DNA of 64,000 nucleotides, from the NCBI RefSeq assembly GCF_001513965.1, contig NZ_KQ948025.1:167603-231602 (forward strand), in the 5' to 3' direction. The position numbers and the translations under genes are program-made. Of this stretch, positions 17,609-25,081 are shown one piece after another. A model generated the notes under the pieces. It ran no database searches. It was not told the origin of the DNA and saw only the letters and a program-made list of their open reading frames with translations. Source of the stretch: Streptomyces cellostaticus (GTDB taxonomy: Bacteria; Actinomycetota; Actinomycetes; Streptomycetales; Streptomycetaceae). Numbering within the stretch: the stretch's first letter is position 1; every line of letters begins with the position of its first letter.

Positions 17609-17795
17609 GACGCTTCCTCAGGTGTTGTGCCAGTAGCGCCTTTTCACCGTAAGCACTCGCCCGGTCACCCTCGGTGGCCGTTTAACGACACTTGGCTGAT
17701 TCGTCGTCAGATCATCGCCACGGCGATACCGCCCCTTGAGCGACAGCCGCGGTGGGTACCGCATGGCGCCGGATCGTGAGATGCCGCTTGCCCGG

Positions 17796-17833
17796 CTGCA
17801 TAACGTCATGCAGAGTTCTTCGTGTCTGAATAG
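17796..17833. promoter_or_regulatory. Palindrome and hut-like motif before the RpiR-type regulator
   Basis: CTGCATAACGTCATGCAG (17796-17813) contains a 6-bp perfect inverted repeat around AACGTC. Ten bases further on, TGTCTGAATAG (17823-17833) matches exactly, on the opposite strand, the left half of the inverted repeat in the hutU promoter (23192-23202). Both lie within 55 bases upstream of the regulator's ATG. Autoregulation and a link to hut are inferred. Confidence 0.5.
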
Positions 17834-17850
17834 GCAAGGGGGAGCACTGC

Positions 17851-18723
17851 ATGGGCGTGGACAGGAGTACCGAGGTGACCTCCGTTGCGATCGACAGCCC
17901 GGCCACCCGGTTGCAGGCGCTCTTCGAGGGGCGCCGGCTCACGCCGACCCAGCGCCGCATCGCGCACAGCATGGTGCGGCGGGCCGCCGACGTGCCCTTC
18001 CTGTCCAGCGTGGAGCTGGCCGAGCTGGCCGGGGTCAGCCAGCCGTCGGTGACCCGGTTCGCGGTCGCCCTGGGCTTCGACGGCTACCCCGCCCTGCGCA
18101 AGCACCTGCGCGAGGTCGTCCCCGCCGAACCGGCCGCGGAGACGGGCTCGTACAACGAGTACCAGCAGGCCGTCGAGGCCGAGATCGAGAACCTGAAGCA
18201 CCTCGCGGAGCTGCTCGCCGACCCGCGGCCGGTGCAGAAGGCCGGCCGGATCCTGGCCGCCTCCCGCCCGCTGCCGGTGCTCGGCCTGCGCGCCGCAGCC
18301 TCGCAGGCGTACGGCTTCGCGTACTTCGCCGCCAAGGTCCATCCGGACGTCCGGCTGCTCAACGAGGGCGGCACGATGATCCACGACCGCATCGACGCGG
18401 CCGTCCGCGCGGGCGCCACGGCCCTGCTGTGCTTCGCGCTGCCCCGGCATCCGCGCGAGGTCGTCGACACCCTCGGCTACGCCAAGGATGCGGGCCTGAC
18501 CGTCGTCACGGTCGCCGACTCGGCCTTCGCTCCGGTCGCCAAGTACTCCGACCTGCTGCTGCCCGCCGCCGTCGGCACCGGGCTCGCCTTCGACACCGCG
18601 TGCGCACCGATGCTGCTCGGCCGGGTGCTGCTGGAGGCGGTCTGCGACGACCTGCCCGACGCCCAGGCCCGGCTGGAGGAGTTCGACGCGAACGCGGCGG
18701 CCCGCGGCCTGTTCGTCGAGTGA
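17851..18723 (+). CDS. MurR/RpiR family transcriptional regulator
   Basis: A 290-residue regulator. The N-terminal HTH-6 domain (about residues 20-95) includes LAELAGVSQPSVTRFAVALG; the C-terminal SIS domain (about 125-270) contains the LGLRAAASQAYGFAYF fold start and AVAVGTGLAF-like ending (LPAAVGTGLAFD). SIS domains in this family sense sugar phosphates or related small acids. The ATG at 17851 has AAGGGGGAG upstream. It stands alone, divergent from the carbonic anhydrase operon, 5.4 kb from hutU with which it shares an 11-nt promoter motif, so it is a candidate hut regulator. Confidence 0.9.
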   Translation: MGVDRSTEVTSVAIDSPATRLQALFEGRRLTPTQRRIAHSMVRRAADVPFLSSVELAELAGVSQPSVTRFAVALGFDGYPALRKHLREVVPAEPAAETGSYNEYQQAVEAEIENLKHLAELLADPRPVQKAGRILAASRPLPVLGLRAAASQAYGFAYFAAKVHPDVRLLNEGGTMIHDRIDAAVRAGATALLCFALPRHPREVVDTLGYAKDAGLTVVTVADSAFAPVAKYSDLLLPAAVGTGLAFDTACAPMLLGRVLLEAVCDDLPDAQARLEEFDANAAARGLFVE

Positions 18724-18814
18724 CCTGGCGCGCTCTCAGACTCGTCTCACCTTGTGCCACTAGCGTCGTGCGGAAACGCAGACGCCAGGTGGACACGTGA
18801 CACGGGAGGCCGAC

Positions 18815-19417
18815 GTGGCGCGCGCAGGACGCGGAGGACAGGGACTGGCCCGGGTGGCCGTCGTCGTACGGGCCGGGGCCGCGCCGCTGTGGTGGCTCGG
18901 GGTGTTCGCGGCGGGGGTCGGGGTCCTGGTGCCCGGTGTGACCGGGCGCCGGATCGGGGTGCCGGCCGGGGGCGCGCTGTTTCTGATCACCGCGGCCGTC
19001 GTGGCGCTGGCGCGCCGGAAGCGGTATGCCGCCCTCGCCCGCGGGGCCGCCCGCGCGGGCAAGTGCGACGTGCTGCAGGACCGGGCGGTGACCGTGCGGA
19101 CCTGGCGCCGGGGACACCGCTGGTGGCTGCTGCTGGCCTTCGCCGTCGCGCTCGGCAGCTCCTTCGCGGTGCCCGCGGCCGGCGGCATGCTGCTCGCCGG
19201 GGCCGGCACCGGGCTCCGGCTGAAAGCCGCCTGGCTCGGGCAGCGCGAGCGGGCCGGGGACGCGCTGCTGTGGGTGCGCGTTGACTGGCTCGACCAGCGG
19301 GGCGGGAGCCCGGCGGGCCGGGCCGTGAAGGGCTTGCGCGGTACGGGCATCGCGGCCGGCGACGCGGCCCCGGGCGGGGCCCGCCGCCGCACCGCGGCGC
19401 TCGTCCGACCCTCTTAG
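18815..19417 (+). CDS. Membrane protein, hypothetical
   Basis: A 200-residue basic protein with four hydrophobic stretches in two pairs (about residues 15-60 and 100-145) and an Arg-rich C-terminal tail. I chose GTG 18815 because GGGAGG lies five bases upstream; another GTG at 18797 would add six residues. It overlaps the stop of the convergent roadblock gene by four bases. No family is recognised. Confidence 0.7.
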   Translation: MARAGRGGQGLARVAVVVRAGAAPLWWLGVFAAGVGVLVPGVTGRRIGVPAGGALFLITAAVVALARRKRYAALARGAARAGKCDVLQDRAVTVRTWRRGHRWWLLLAFAVALGSSFAVPAAGGMLLAGAGTGLRLKAAWLGQRERAGDALLWVRVDWLDQRGGSPAGRAVKGLRGTGIAAGDAAPGGARRRTAALVRPS

Positions 19418-19788
19418 ACCTCCAGGTCTTCCTCGATCTTCTTGAGCTGGTGCCGGGCCATCGCCAGGTTGGCCCGGGCCGAGTCCAGGACCAGGTAGAG
19501 GAACAGGCCGTTGCCGCCGCGGCCCTTGAGCAGGCGGATCAGGTGGTACTGGTCCGACAGCGTGATCAGGACGTCCTCGATCTCGCTCTTGAGACCCAGG
19601 TGTTCCATCGTGCGCATCTTGGAGCGGATGACGTCCGTGTTGCCGGCGGCGGCCACGTTCAGGTCGAAGCTCTTGCTGCCGCCCATCGTGCCCAGCGCCA
19701 TGCCGCTGGTGTAGTCGACGAGTGCGACGCCGGTGGCGCCCTCGATGGAGGTGAGGGCCTCTTTGAGTGCGGTTTCGGTGTTGGCCAT
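19414..19788 (-). CDS. Roadblock/LC7 domain protein (third in operon)
   Basis: A 124-residue single-domain roadblock protein: ALVDYTSGMALGT near the N-terminus, then VLITLSDQYHLIRLL and the DSARANLAMARHQLKKIE C-terminal helix. Roadblock proteins in actinobacteria dimerise and usually act with small GTPases in conservon-type switches. The ATG at 19788 has GAGAGGA upstream. It is the last gene of the leftward four-gene operon that starts at 21521, 11 bases after the preceding stop. It resembles the 21132-21521 protein and is probably a paralogue. Confidence 0.85.
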   Translation of the reverse strand: MANTETALKEALTSIEGATGVALVDYTSGMALGTMGGSKSFDLNVAAAGNTDVIRSKMRTMEHLGLKSEIEDVLITLSDQYHLIRLLKGRGGNGLFLYLVLDSARANLAMARHQLKKIEEDLEV

Positions 19789-19799
19789 GGTGGGTCCTC

Positions 19800-20291
19800 T
19801 CAACTGTCGGTTGCGGTGTGCGCCTCGGCGGCCGTGGTGCGTGGCGTGCGCGTGGTGCGGGTGCGTGCGGGTGTGGTTCTGGTGGCGGGGCGTGCGGCCT
19901 GCGCGGCGGCCTCGGCGGCGTCGAGCAGTTCCCCGACGCGCGCGCCGGCCCGGCGGCCCTCCAGGTGCAGCCGGCCGACGTTGACCCGGTCCTGGGCGAG
20001 CAGGGTCAGTACGGCGGTGCGGCCGGCCGCGTAGGTGGCGACGTAGCCGTGCTCGCCGCGCACCAGCAGCTCCCGGAAGCCGCCGTTCCCGGTGGCGTCG
20101 GCGACCCGTACGGCGACGCCGAGCGCGGCCGCGGTGAGCGCCGCGAGGCCCTCCGGTTCGACGCCCGGGGTGTCGTGGGCGACGACGAGTCCGTCGACGC
20201 CGGCCGCGAGCGCGCCGGTGAGCTGCGGGACACGGGCCCGCAGCCGGCGCAGTTCGTCCAGGACGGCCTCCAGGTCCTGTTCGGGCACCAT
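19800..20291 (-). CDS. Roadblock/LC7 domain protein (second in operon)
   Basis: A 163-residue protein: a roadblock domain in residues about 1-120 (GVDGLVVAHDTPGVEPEG, then GYVATYAAGRTAVLTLL) and a C-terminal low-complexity tail of Ala, Thr and Arg. The tail is basic and could contact nucleic acid, membrane or a partner. The ATG at 20291 follows GAGAGGAGAG. It is more divergent than the other two roadblock proteins in the operon, with no obvious substitute function. Confidence 0.82.
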   Translation of the reverse strand: MVPEQDLEAVLDELRRLRARVPQLTGALAAGVDGLVVAHDTPGVEPEGLAALTAAALGVAVRVADATGNGGFRELLVRGEHGYVATYAAGRTAVLTLLAQDRVNVGRLHLEGRRAGARVGELLDAAEAAAQAARPATRTTPARTRTTRTPRTTAAEAHTATDS

Positions 20292-20322
20292 CAGCTCTCT
20301 CCTCTCGGCGGGGCGGTGCCGT

Positions 20323-21135
20323 TCAAAGCGCCTCCAGCGCATCCCTGAGCCTCTTCAGCAGCGCGATGTCGGGGTCGGTGACCGTGAGCGGCGGCGTGGG
20401 GGGTGGCGGGGCGGGCGCCGTGCGCACCGGCCTCAGGAGCCCGGCCGCCGCGAGCCGGCGCACGTCCACCAGCGTGTGGAACGCCTGCCTGCCCAGGTTG
20501 CGGGCGATCTCCGGGGCCGTGCGGACGCCGTCCACCCGGTCCAGGACCGCCCGCCGGCGCGGGGTGACCGGCGCCGCCGCGACCGGGTCGGCGCGGATCA
20601 GCGGCACGCTGTCGGCCGCCGGGTCCGGCCACAGGCGGTGCAGCAGCAGACGGCGGCGCAGCGTCTCGCGCTCCAGGGCGATGACCGGGACCGAGGACAG
20701 CGGGCCGATGCGCGACCCGCTGTCGTAGCGGAACCGGCCGGGGGTGCTGCTCGGCGCCAGCGCGAAGTATCCGGCGTCGTACAGCGCGTCCAGGTGGCAC
20801 AGTTCCAGCGCGCCCGCGGGCAGCAGCCCGGCCTCCAGCAGCAGCCGGGCGGCGTCCGGGGTGCCGGTGGCCTGCGCGGCGGCCCGCTGCCAGGCGGCCG
20901 CGGCGAGGGTGCCGTGGGCCGTGAGCAGCACGTCCAGGCCGGGGGCGAGCGGGCTCTCGGCGTGCACCACCCGGCCCTGGGCGAGGTACAGGGTGCCGTG
21001 TTCGCGCACGAGTACCCCGGTGGCCTGCTCCTCGGCGAGCCGCCGCAGCATCGGCGACAGTGCGCCCGCCGTACGGTCCTGTCCGGCTGTCCTGTCCCGC
21101 ACCGGCAGCGGCGGAGGTGTCCCGACCCTCGTCAT
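20323..21135 (-). CDS. DUF4388-like protein with C-terminal winged-helix-like region
   Basis: A 270-residue protein. Residues about 28-150 resemble the DUF4388 (PATAN-type) fold (EEQATGVLVREHGTLYLAQG then VVHAESP), and residues about 195-245 look like a small winged helix (RRAVLDRVDGVRTAPEIARN). The N-terminal fold accompanies roadblock proteins and two-component regulators in many bacteria. Its ATG overlaps the preceding roadblock stop as ATGA, so the two should be translated together. A role as adaptor or regulator of the roadblock set is inferred. Confidence 0.75.
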   Translation of the reverse strand: MTRVGTPPPLPVRDRTAGQDRTAGALSPMLRRLAEEQATGVLVREHGTLYLAQGRVVHAESPLAPGLDVLLTAHGTLAAAAWQRAAAQATGTPDAARLLLEAGLLPAGALELCHLDALYDAGYFALAPSSTPGRFRYDSGSRIGPLSSVPVIALERETLRRRLLLHRLWPDPAADSVPLIRADPVAAAPVTPRRRAVLDRVDGVRTAPEIARNLGRQAFHTLVDVRRLAAAGLLRPVRTAPAPPPPTPPLTVTDPDIALLKRLRDALEAL

Positions 21136-21521
21136 CCCAGCACCAGCCGGGCGGCCATCTCGCCGAGCCGGATCCGGGCGAGCGCGAGGTTGCCGTCCTC
21201 ACGGCCGATCCACAGATGCAGGAAGACGCTGCTGTCGAAGGACGTGTCCACGAACCGCAGCAGGTGATAGCTGTCGCGATTGCTGATGATCACGTCCTCC
21301 ACGGGCGGGCGTCCGTCCGTGGTGTCCCCGGTGGTGAAGGCACCGTGTTCGGCGGCCATGCGGGCCAGTTCGGCGGCCTCGGCGGCGGTGGTCTCGTGGT
21401 CACCGCCGGGGGCCTCCCCGACCGTGCCCAGGGCCAGTCCGCTCGTCCAGTCCACCAGCGCTGCTCCCCGGGCACCGGGCAGCCGCATCGCTTCCAGTAA
21501 GCACTCGTCGATTCCGGGCAC
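21132..21521 (-). CDS. Roadblock/LC7 domain protein (first in operon, with TTA codon)
   Basis: A 129-residue roadblock protein: ALVDWTSGLALGTV, VIISNRDSYHLLRFV and a C-terminal LALARIRLGEMAARL helix. The GTG at 21521 follows AGGGGAG. Codon 8 is TTA (complement of TAA at 21498-21500), one of the rare UUA codons read only by bldA tRNA. Because the gene leads a coupled operon, bldA dependence could extend to the three genes downstream. A start at the ATG of codon 11 would remove the TTA but lacks as good a ribosome site. Confidence 0.83.
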   Translation of the reverse strand: MPGIDECLLEAMRLPGARGAALVDWTSGLALGTVGEAPGGDHETTAAEAAELARMAAEHGAFTTGDTTDGRPPVEDVIISNRDSYHLLRFVDTSFDSSVFLHLWIGREDGNLALARIRLGEMAARLVLG

Positions 21522-21699
21522 CGTGGCTCCCCTCCCGCCTGGGATCCGGCTGAGTGACGCAGACGCTACGCAACGTGTGCGCCGGCGGTGAGGGCTTTGG
21601 CATTTTCCAGTGGAACATGCGTCCGGCGTACTAGTGTGGGTCAACTGACGCATGCTTCACGGCAGTTGAGTCATTTGTTCGAGGGGTGGCCAGGGTGCG

Positions 21700-23073
21700 T
21701 CAACGGCTCCCGCGCGCACGGAGGGTGGTGAGCGCGGATGCGTGCGCCCCACCGGACTCGGCCACGACCTCCGCCACGCTCTGCGGCTCCCGCACGGTCG
21801 CGAAGGCGACCCCGCCGGACCCGTCCGGCGCGAAGCCGTAGATCCCGGGCCGGGCCAGGGAGTTGTAGGCGTAGTGGTGGGCGAAGTAGTACGCGCCCGT
21901 GTCCAGCGCCGCCGCGTAGTCGCCCTGCTCCAGCAGGGGCAGCGCGCGCCCCTCGGCGAGCAGGTCGCCGGAGAAACAGGCCGGGCCCGCGACGTCCTGC
22001 ACCACCTCGGGGCCGGCCTTCGGCCGCCCCTTGGCGTCGTACGCGGCGATCCTCAGCGGCCACGCCCCCGGTGCGTACACGGTCCGTGTGGCCACCTGCA
22101 CGCCCGCGTGCGTCACCGCGATCCGCCGCCCGCCGGAGCTCTTCGCGTACTCCACCCGCGCCACCACCGTGCCGTGCCTGGCCAGCAGCGACCGCCCGAA
22201 CTCGGTCACCAGCCCGTACCGCCCGTCGAACAGCCCCGGCACCTCCTCGGCCAGCAGCCGCGCGTACTGCGCGTACGTCGGTGCCGTCGCCTCCGCGGCG
22301 AAGTCGACGGGCAGCCCGCCGCCGATGTCGAGCGTGTCGATCTGCGGCCTCCCGATCCGCGCGTTGATCTCCTCCGCGAGCGCGTACGTCCGGGCGACGC
22401 CTCGCGCCAGCAGCGACAGCGGGATGCCCTGCGAACCGGTGTGTGCATGCAGCCGGGTCAGCCACGGCCGGTCCGCGTACGCCTGGACGACCCACTCCCG
22501 GGCCCCCTCGTCGCGCAGCGCCACGCCGAACTTGGAGGTCTGCGTCGCCGTGGAGGTCGCCCCGATGCTGCCGCCGCCGACCTGCGGGTTGATCCGGAGG
22601 CCGAGCGGCGAGCGGGTGGGCGCCGCCCGGACGAGCGCGTCGAGCCGGGCCAGCTCCTGCGGGTTGTCCGCGTTGACGGCGATGCCCAGCGTCAGCGCCT
22701 CGCGCAGCTCGGCCGGGGTCTTGGCGGGCGAGTCGAGCACCATCCTGTCCGGCGGCAGCCCCGCCGCCCGGGCCAGCGCCAGCTCGCCCGGGCTCGCCAC
22801 CTCCGCGCCGATGCCCTCCTCGTGCAGCAGTCGCACCACCGGCACCAGGGGGGTCGCCTTCACCGCGAAGGCGTGCAGCACCGGCGTCCCCGGCGCCACG
22901 ACCGCGTCGAACGCCGCCCGCAGGGCCGCGGCCGACTCCCGGATGCCGGTGACGTCCAGCAGCCCCACCACGGCCACGTCCGGCCCCAGCAGCCCCTGCT
23001 CCACCGCGCCGCGCACCGCCTCGTCCCGCCGGGCGGCGCGGGCGCGGGCCTCGCTGTCGATGTCGTATTCCAC
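21700..23073 (-). CDS. Fold-type III PLP-dependent decarboxylase-like enzyme
   Basis: A 457-residue protein of the diaminopimelate/ornithine decarboxylase fold. The PLP lysine is Lys72 in HAFAVKATP; other family marks are EVASPGELALA, HTGSQG, the glycine loop DIGGGLPVDF and PACFSGD with the substrate-facing Cys. It is not clearly LysA; the VLDSPAKT and HTGSQG forms recall the uncharacterised Y4yA-type group, a recollection not tested. The GTG at 23073 has GGGGGAAA upstream. It is divergent from hutU, with about 170 bases between, and could share its control. Confidence 0.82.
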   Translation of the reverse strand: MEYDIDSEARARAARRDEAVRGAVEQGLLGPDVAVVGLLDVTGIRESAAALRAAFDAVVAPGTPVLHAFAVKATPLVPVVRLLHEEGIGAEVASPGELALARAAGLPPDRMVLDSPAKTPAELREALTLGIAVNADNPQELARLDALVRAAPTRSPLGLRINPQVGGGSIGATSTATQTSKFGVALRDEGAREWVVQAYADRPWLTRLHAHTGSQGIPLSLLARGVARTYALAEEINARIGRPQIDTLDIGGGLPVDFAAEATAPTYAQYARLLAEEVPGLFDGRYGLVTEFGRSLLARHGTVVARVEYAKSSGGRRIAVTHAGVQVATRTVYAPGAWPLRIAAYDAKGRPKAGPEVVQDVAGPACFSGDLLAEGRALPLLEQGDYAAALDTGAYYFAHHYAYNSLARPGIYGFAPDGSGGVAFATVREPQSVAEVVAESGGAHASALTTLRARGSR

Positions 23074-23181
23074 GGGTTTCCCCCACTCTGTCGGCCTTCG
23101 CGTCCCTTCGTATCCCTTCCTCTCCTTCCTCGCGCCTTCCAGACAAACACCCGCGGCGCGCCGATGCGGGCCGCCGATGTA

Positions 23182-23219
23182 TTGACTAGTTCTATTCAGA
23201 CAGACAGGATGTGAATAGA
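23182..23219 (+). promoter_or_regulatory. hutU promoter with overlapping inverted-repeat operator
   Basis: TTGACT (23182-23187 region) and CAGGAT (23205-23210) form a plausible vegetative promoter with a 17-base spacer. An 8-bp perfect inverted repeat, TCTATTCA (23191-23198) and TGAATAGA (23212-23219), overlaps the spacer, the -10 box and the likely start. A repressor bound here would block transcription. The left half is shared with the region before the RpiR-type gene. Confidence 0.6.
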
Positions 23220-23243
23220 CGCAGCAACAGGAGGAGGCAGACG

Positions 23244-24908
23244 ATGTCGGGACCCCGCCCCGTACGAGCACCGCACGGCACGGAACTGAGTGCCCTGGGA
23301 TGGCAGCAGGAAGCCGCCCTGCGGATGCTGCAGAACAACCTCGACCCCGAGGTCGCCGAGCACCCCGACAAGCTCGTCGTCTACGGCGGCACCGGCAAGG
23401 CCGCCCGTGACTGGCGCTCCTTCGACGCGATGGTGCGCACGCTGCGCACCCTCAAGCAGGACGAGACCATGCTGGTCCAGTCCGGCCGCCCGGTCGGCGT
23501 GATGCAGACCCACGAGTGGGCCCCGCGCGTCCTCATCGCCAACTCCAACCTCGTCGGCGACTGGGCCAACTGGGAGGAGTTCCGCCGCCTGGAGGCCCTC
23601 GGCCTGACCATGTACGGCCAGATGACCGCCGGCTCCTGGATCTACATCGGCACCCAGGGCATCCTCCAGGGCACCTACGAGACCTTCTCGGCCGTCGCCG
23701 CGAAGAAGTTCAACGGCACCCTCGCCGGGACCATCACCCTCACCGCCGGCCTCGGCGGCATGGGCGGCGCCCAGCCCCTCGCCGTCACCATGAACGACGG
23801 CGTCGCCATTTGTATCGACTGCGACCCGCGCGCCATCGACCGCCGCATCGAGCACCGGTACCTGGACGTGAAGGCCGACAACCTCGACCACGCGCTCCAG
23901 CTGGCCACCGAGGCCCGCGACGCCCGCCGCCCGCTGTCCATCGGCGTCCTCGGCAACGCGGCCGAGCTGGTCCCGCAGCTGCTCGCGATGAACGCGCCCA
24001 TCGACATCGTCACCGACCAGACCTCCGCCCACGACCCGCTGGCGTACCTGCCGATCGGCGTGGCCTTCGAGGACATGGCCGACGCCGCCGCCAAGGACCC
24101 GGCCGGCTTCACCGCCCGCGCCCGCGAGGCCATGGCGAAGCACGTCGAGGCGATGGTCGGCTTCATGGACGCCGGCGCCGAGGTCTTCGACTACGGCAAC
24201 TCCATCCGCGGCGAGGCCCAGCTGGCCGGCTACGACCGCGCGTTCGCCTTCCCCGGCTTCGTCCCCGCGTACATCCGTCCTCTCTTCTGCGAGGGCAAGG
24301 GCCCGTTCCGCTGGGCGGCCCTGTCCGGCGACCCCGCCGACATCGCCAAGACCGACAAGGCGATCCTGGAGCTGTTCCCCGAGAACGAGTCCCTGGCCCG
24401 CTGGATCAAGATGGCCGGCGAGCGCGTCCACTTCCAGGGCCTGCCCGCCCGCATCTGCTGGCTCGGCTACGGCGAGCGCGACAAGGCCGGCGAGCGCTTC
24501 AACGACATGGTGGCCTCCGGCGAGCTGGCGGCCCCGCTGGCCATCGGCCGCGACCACCTCGACTGCGGCTCCGTCGCCTCCCCGTACCGCGAGACCGAGG
24601 CCATGCTCGACGGCTCCGACGCGATCGCCGACTGGCCGCTGCTGAACGCCATGGTCAACGTGGCCTCCGGTGCGTCCTGGGTCTCCATCCACCACGGCGG
24701 TGGCGTGGGCATGGGCCGCTCCATCCACGCGGGCCAGGTCACGGTGGCCGACGGCACGAAGCTGGGGGGCGAGAAGATCCGGCGTGTTCTCACCAACGAC
24801 CCCGGCATGGGTGTCATCCGGCACGTGGACGCGGGGTACGACATCGCGGAGTCGGTGGCTGCCGAGCGTGGGGTGCGGGTGCCTATGCGCGAGGGTGACG
24901 ACGCGTGA
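23244..24908 (+). CDS. hutU: Urocanate hydratase
   Basis: A 554-residue enzyme converting urocanate to 4-imidazolone-5-propionate, the second step of histidine breakdown. It uses tightly bound NAD+ as an electrophile; the glycine-rich TAGLGGMGGAQP, the CDPRAIDRRIEHRYLD segment, DQTSAHDPLAYLP and the near-C-terminal WVSIHHGGGVGMG are all family hallmarks. The ATG at 23244 follows AGGAGGAGG, which decides it over an upstream in-frame start. First gene of the hut operon; hutH is not in this window. Confidence 0.97.
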   Translation: MSGPRPVRAPHGTELSALGWQQEAALRMLQNNLDPEVAEHPDKLVVYGGTGKAARDWRSFDAMVRTLRTLKQDETMLVQSGRPVGVMQTHEWAPRVLIANSNLVGDWANWEEFRRLEALGLTMYGQMTAGSWIYIGTQGILQGTYETFSAVAAKKFNGTLAGTITLTAGLGGMGGAQPLAVTMNDGVAICIDCDPRAIDRRIEHRYLDVKADNLDHALQLATEARDARRPLSIGVLGNAAELVPQLLAMNAPIDIVTDQTSAHDPLAYLPIGVAFEDMADAAAKDPAGFTARAREAMAKHVEAMVGFMDAGAEVFDYGNSIRGEAQLAGYDRAFAFPGFVPAYIRPLFCEGKGPFRWAALSGDPADIAKTDKAILELFPENESLARWIKMAGERVHFQGLPARICWLGYGERDKAGERFNDMVASGELAAPLAIGRDHLDCGSVASPYRETEAMLDGSDAIADWPLLNAMVNVASGASWVSIHHGGGVGMGRSIHAGQVTVADGTKLGGEKIRRVLTNDPGMGVIRHVDAGYDIAESVAAERGVRVPMREGDDA

Positions 24909-25081
24909 GCCAGCGTTCTGCTGAGCCGAGCGGCAACGGTCCGGCGGGGGCTGAGCTCTCGTCGCCGTCTGCCGCTTCGGCTGTGCCCACCCGCCCCCAG
25001 TCTCGGCTTCACTCGACCGGGGGGACCCCCATCGCCCTGCGGAACGACTGCCCACAGCCTGGACGGGCTGCGGCCGATAGC
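24905..25081. repeat. Spacer resembling a Streptomyces intergenic repeat
   Basis: The reading frame of the next gene is open here from a GTG overlapping the hutU stop, but the encoded 59 residues (Ser/Pro/Ala-rich) do not look like the enzyme family. The DNA contains a GGGGGG-A-CCCCC dyad near 25019-25028 within a CTCGACCGGGGGGACCCCC context that I recall as common between Streptomyces genes. I treat it as non-coding or as a fortuitous N-terminal extension. Confidence 0.45.
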
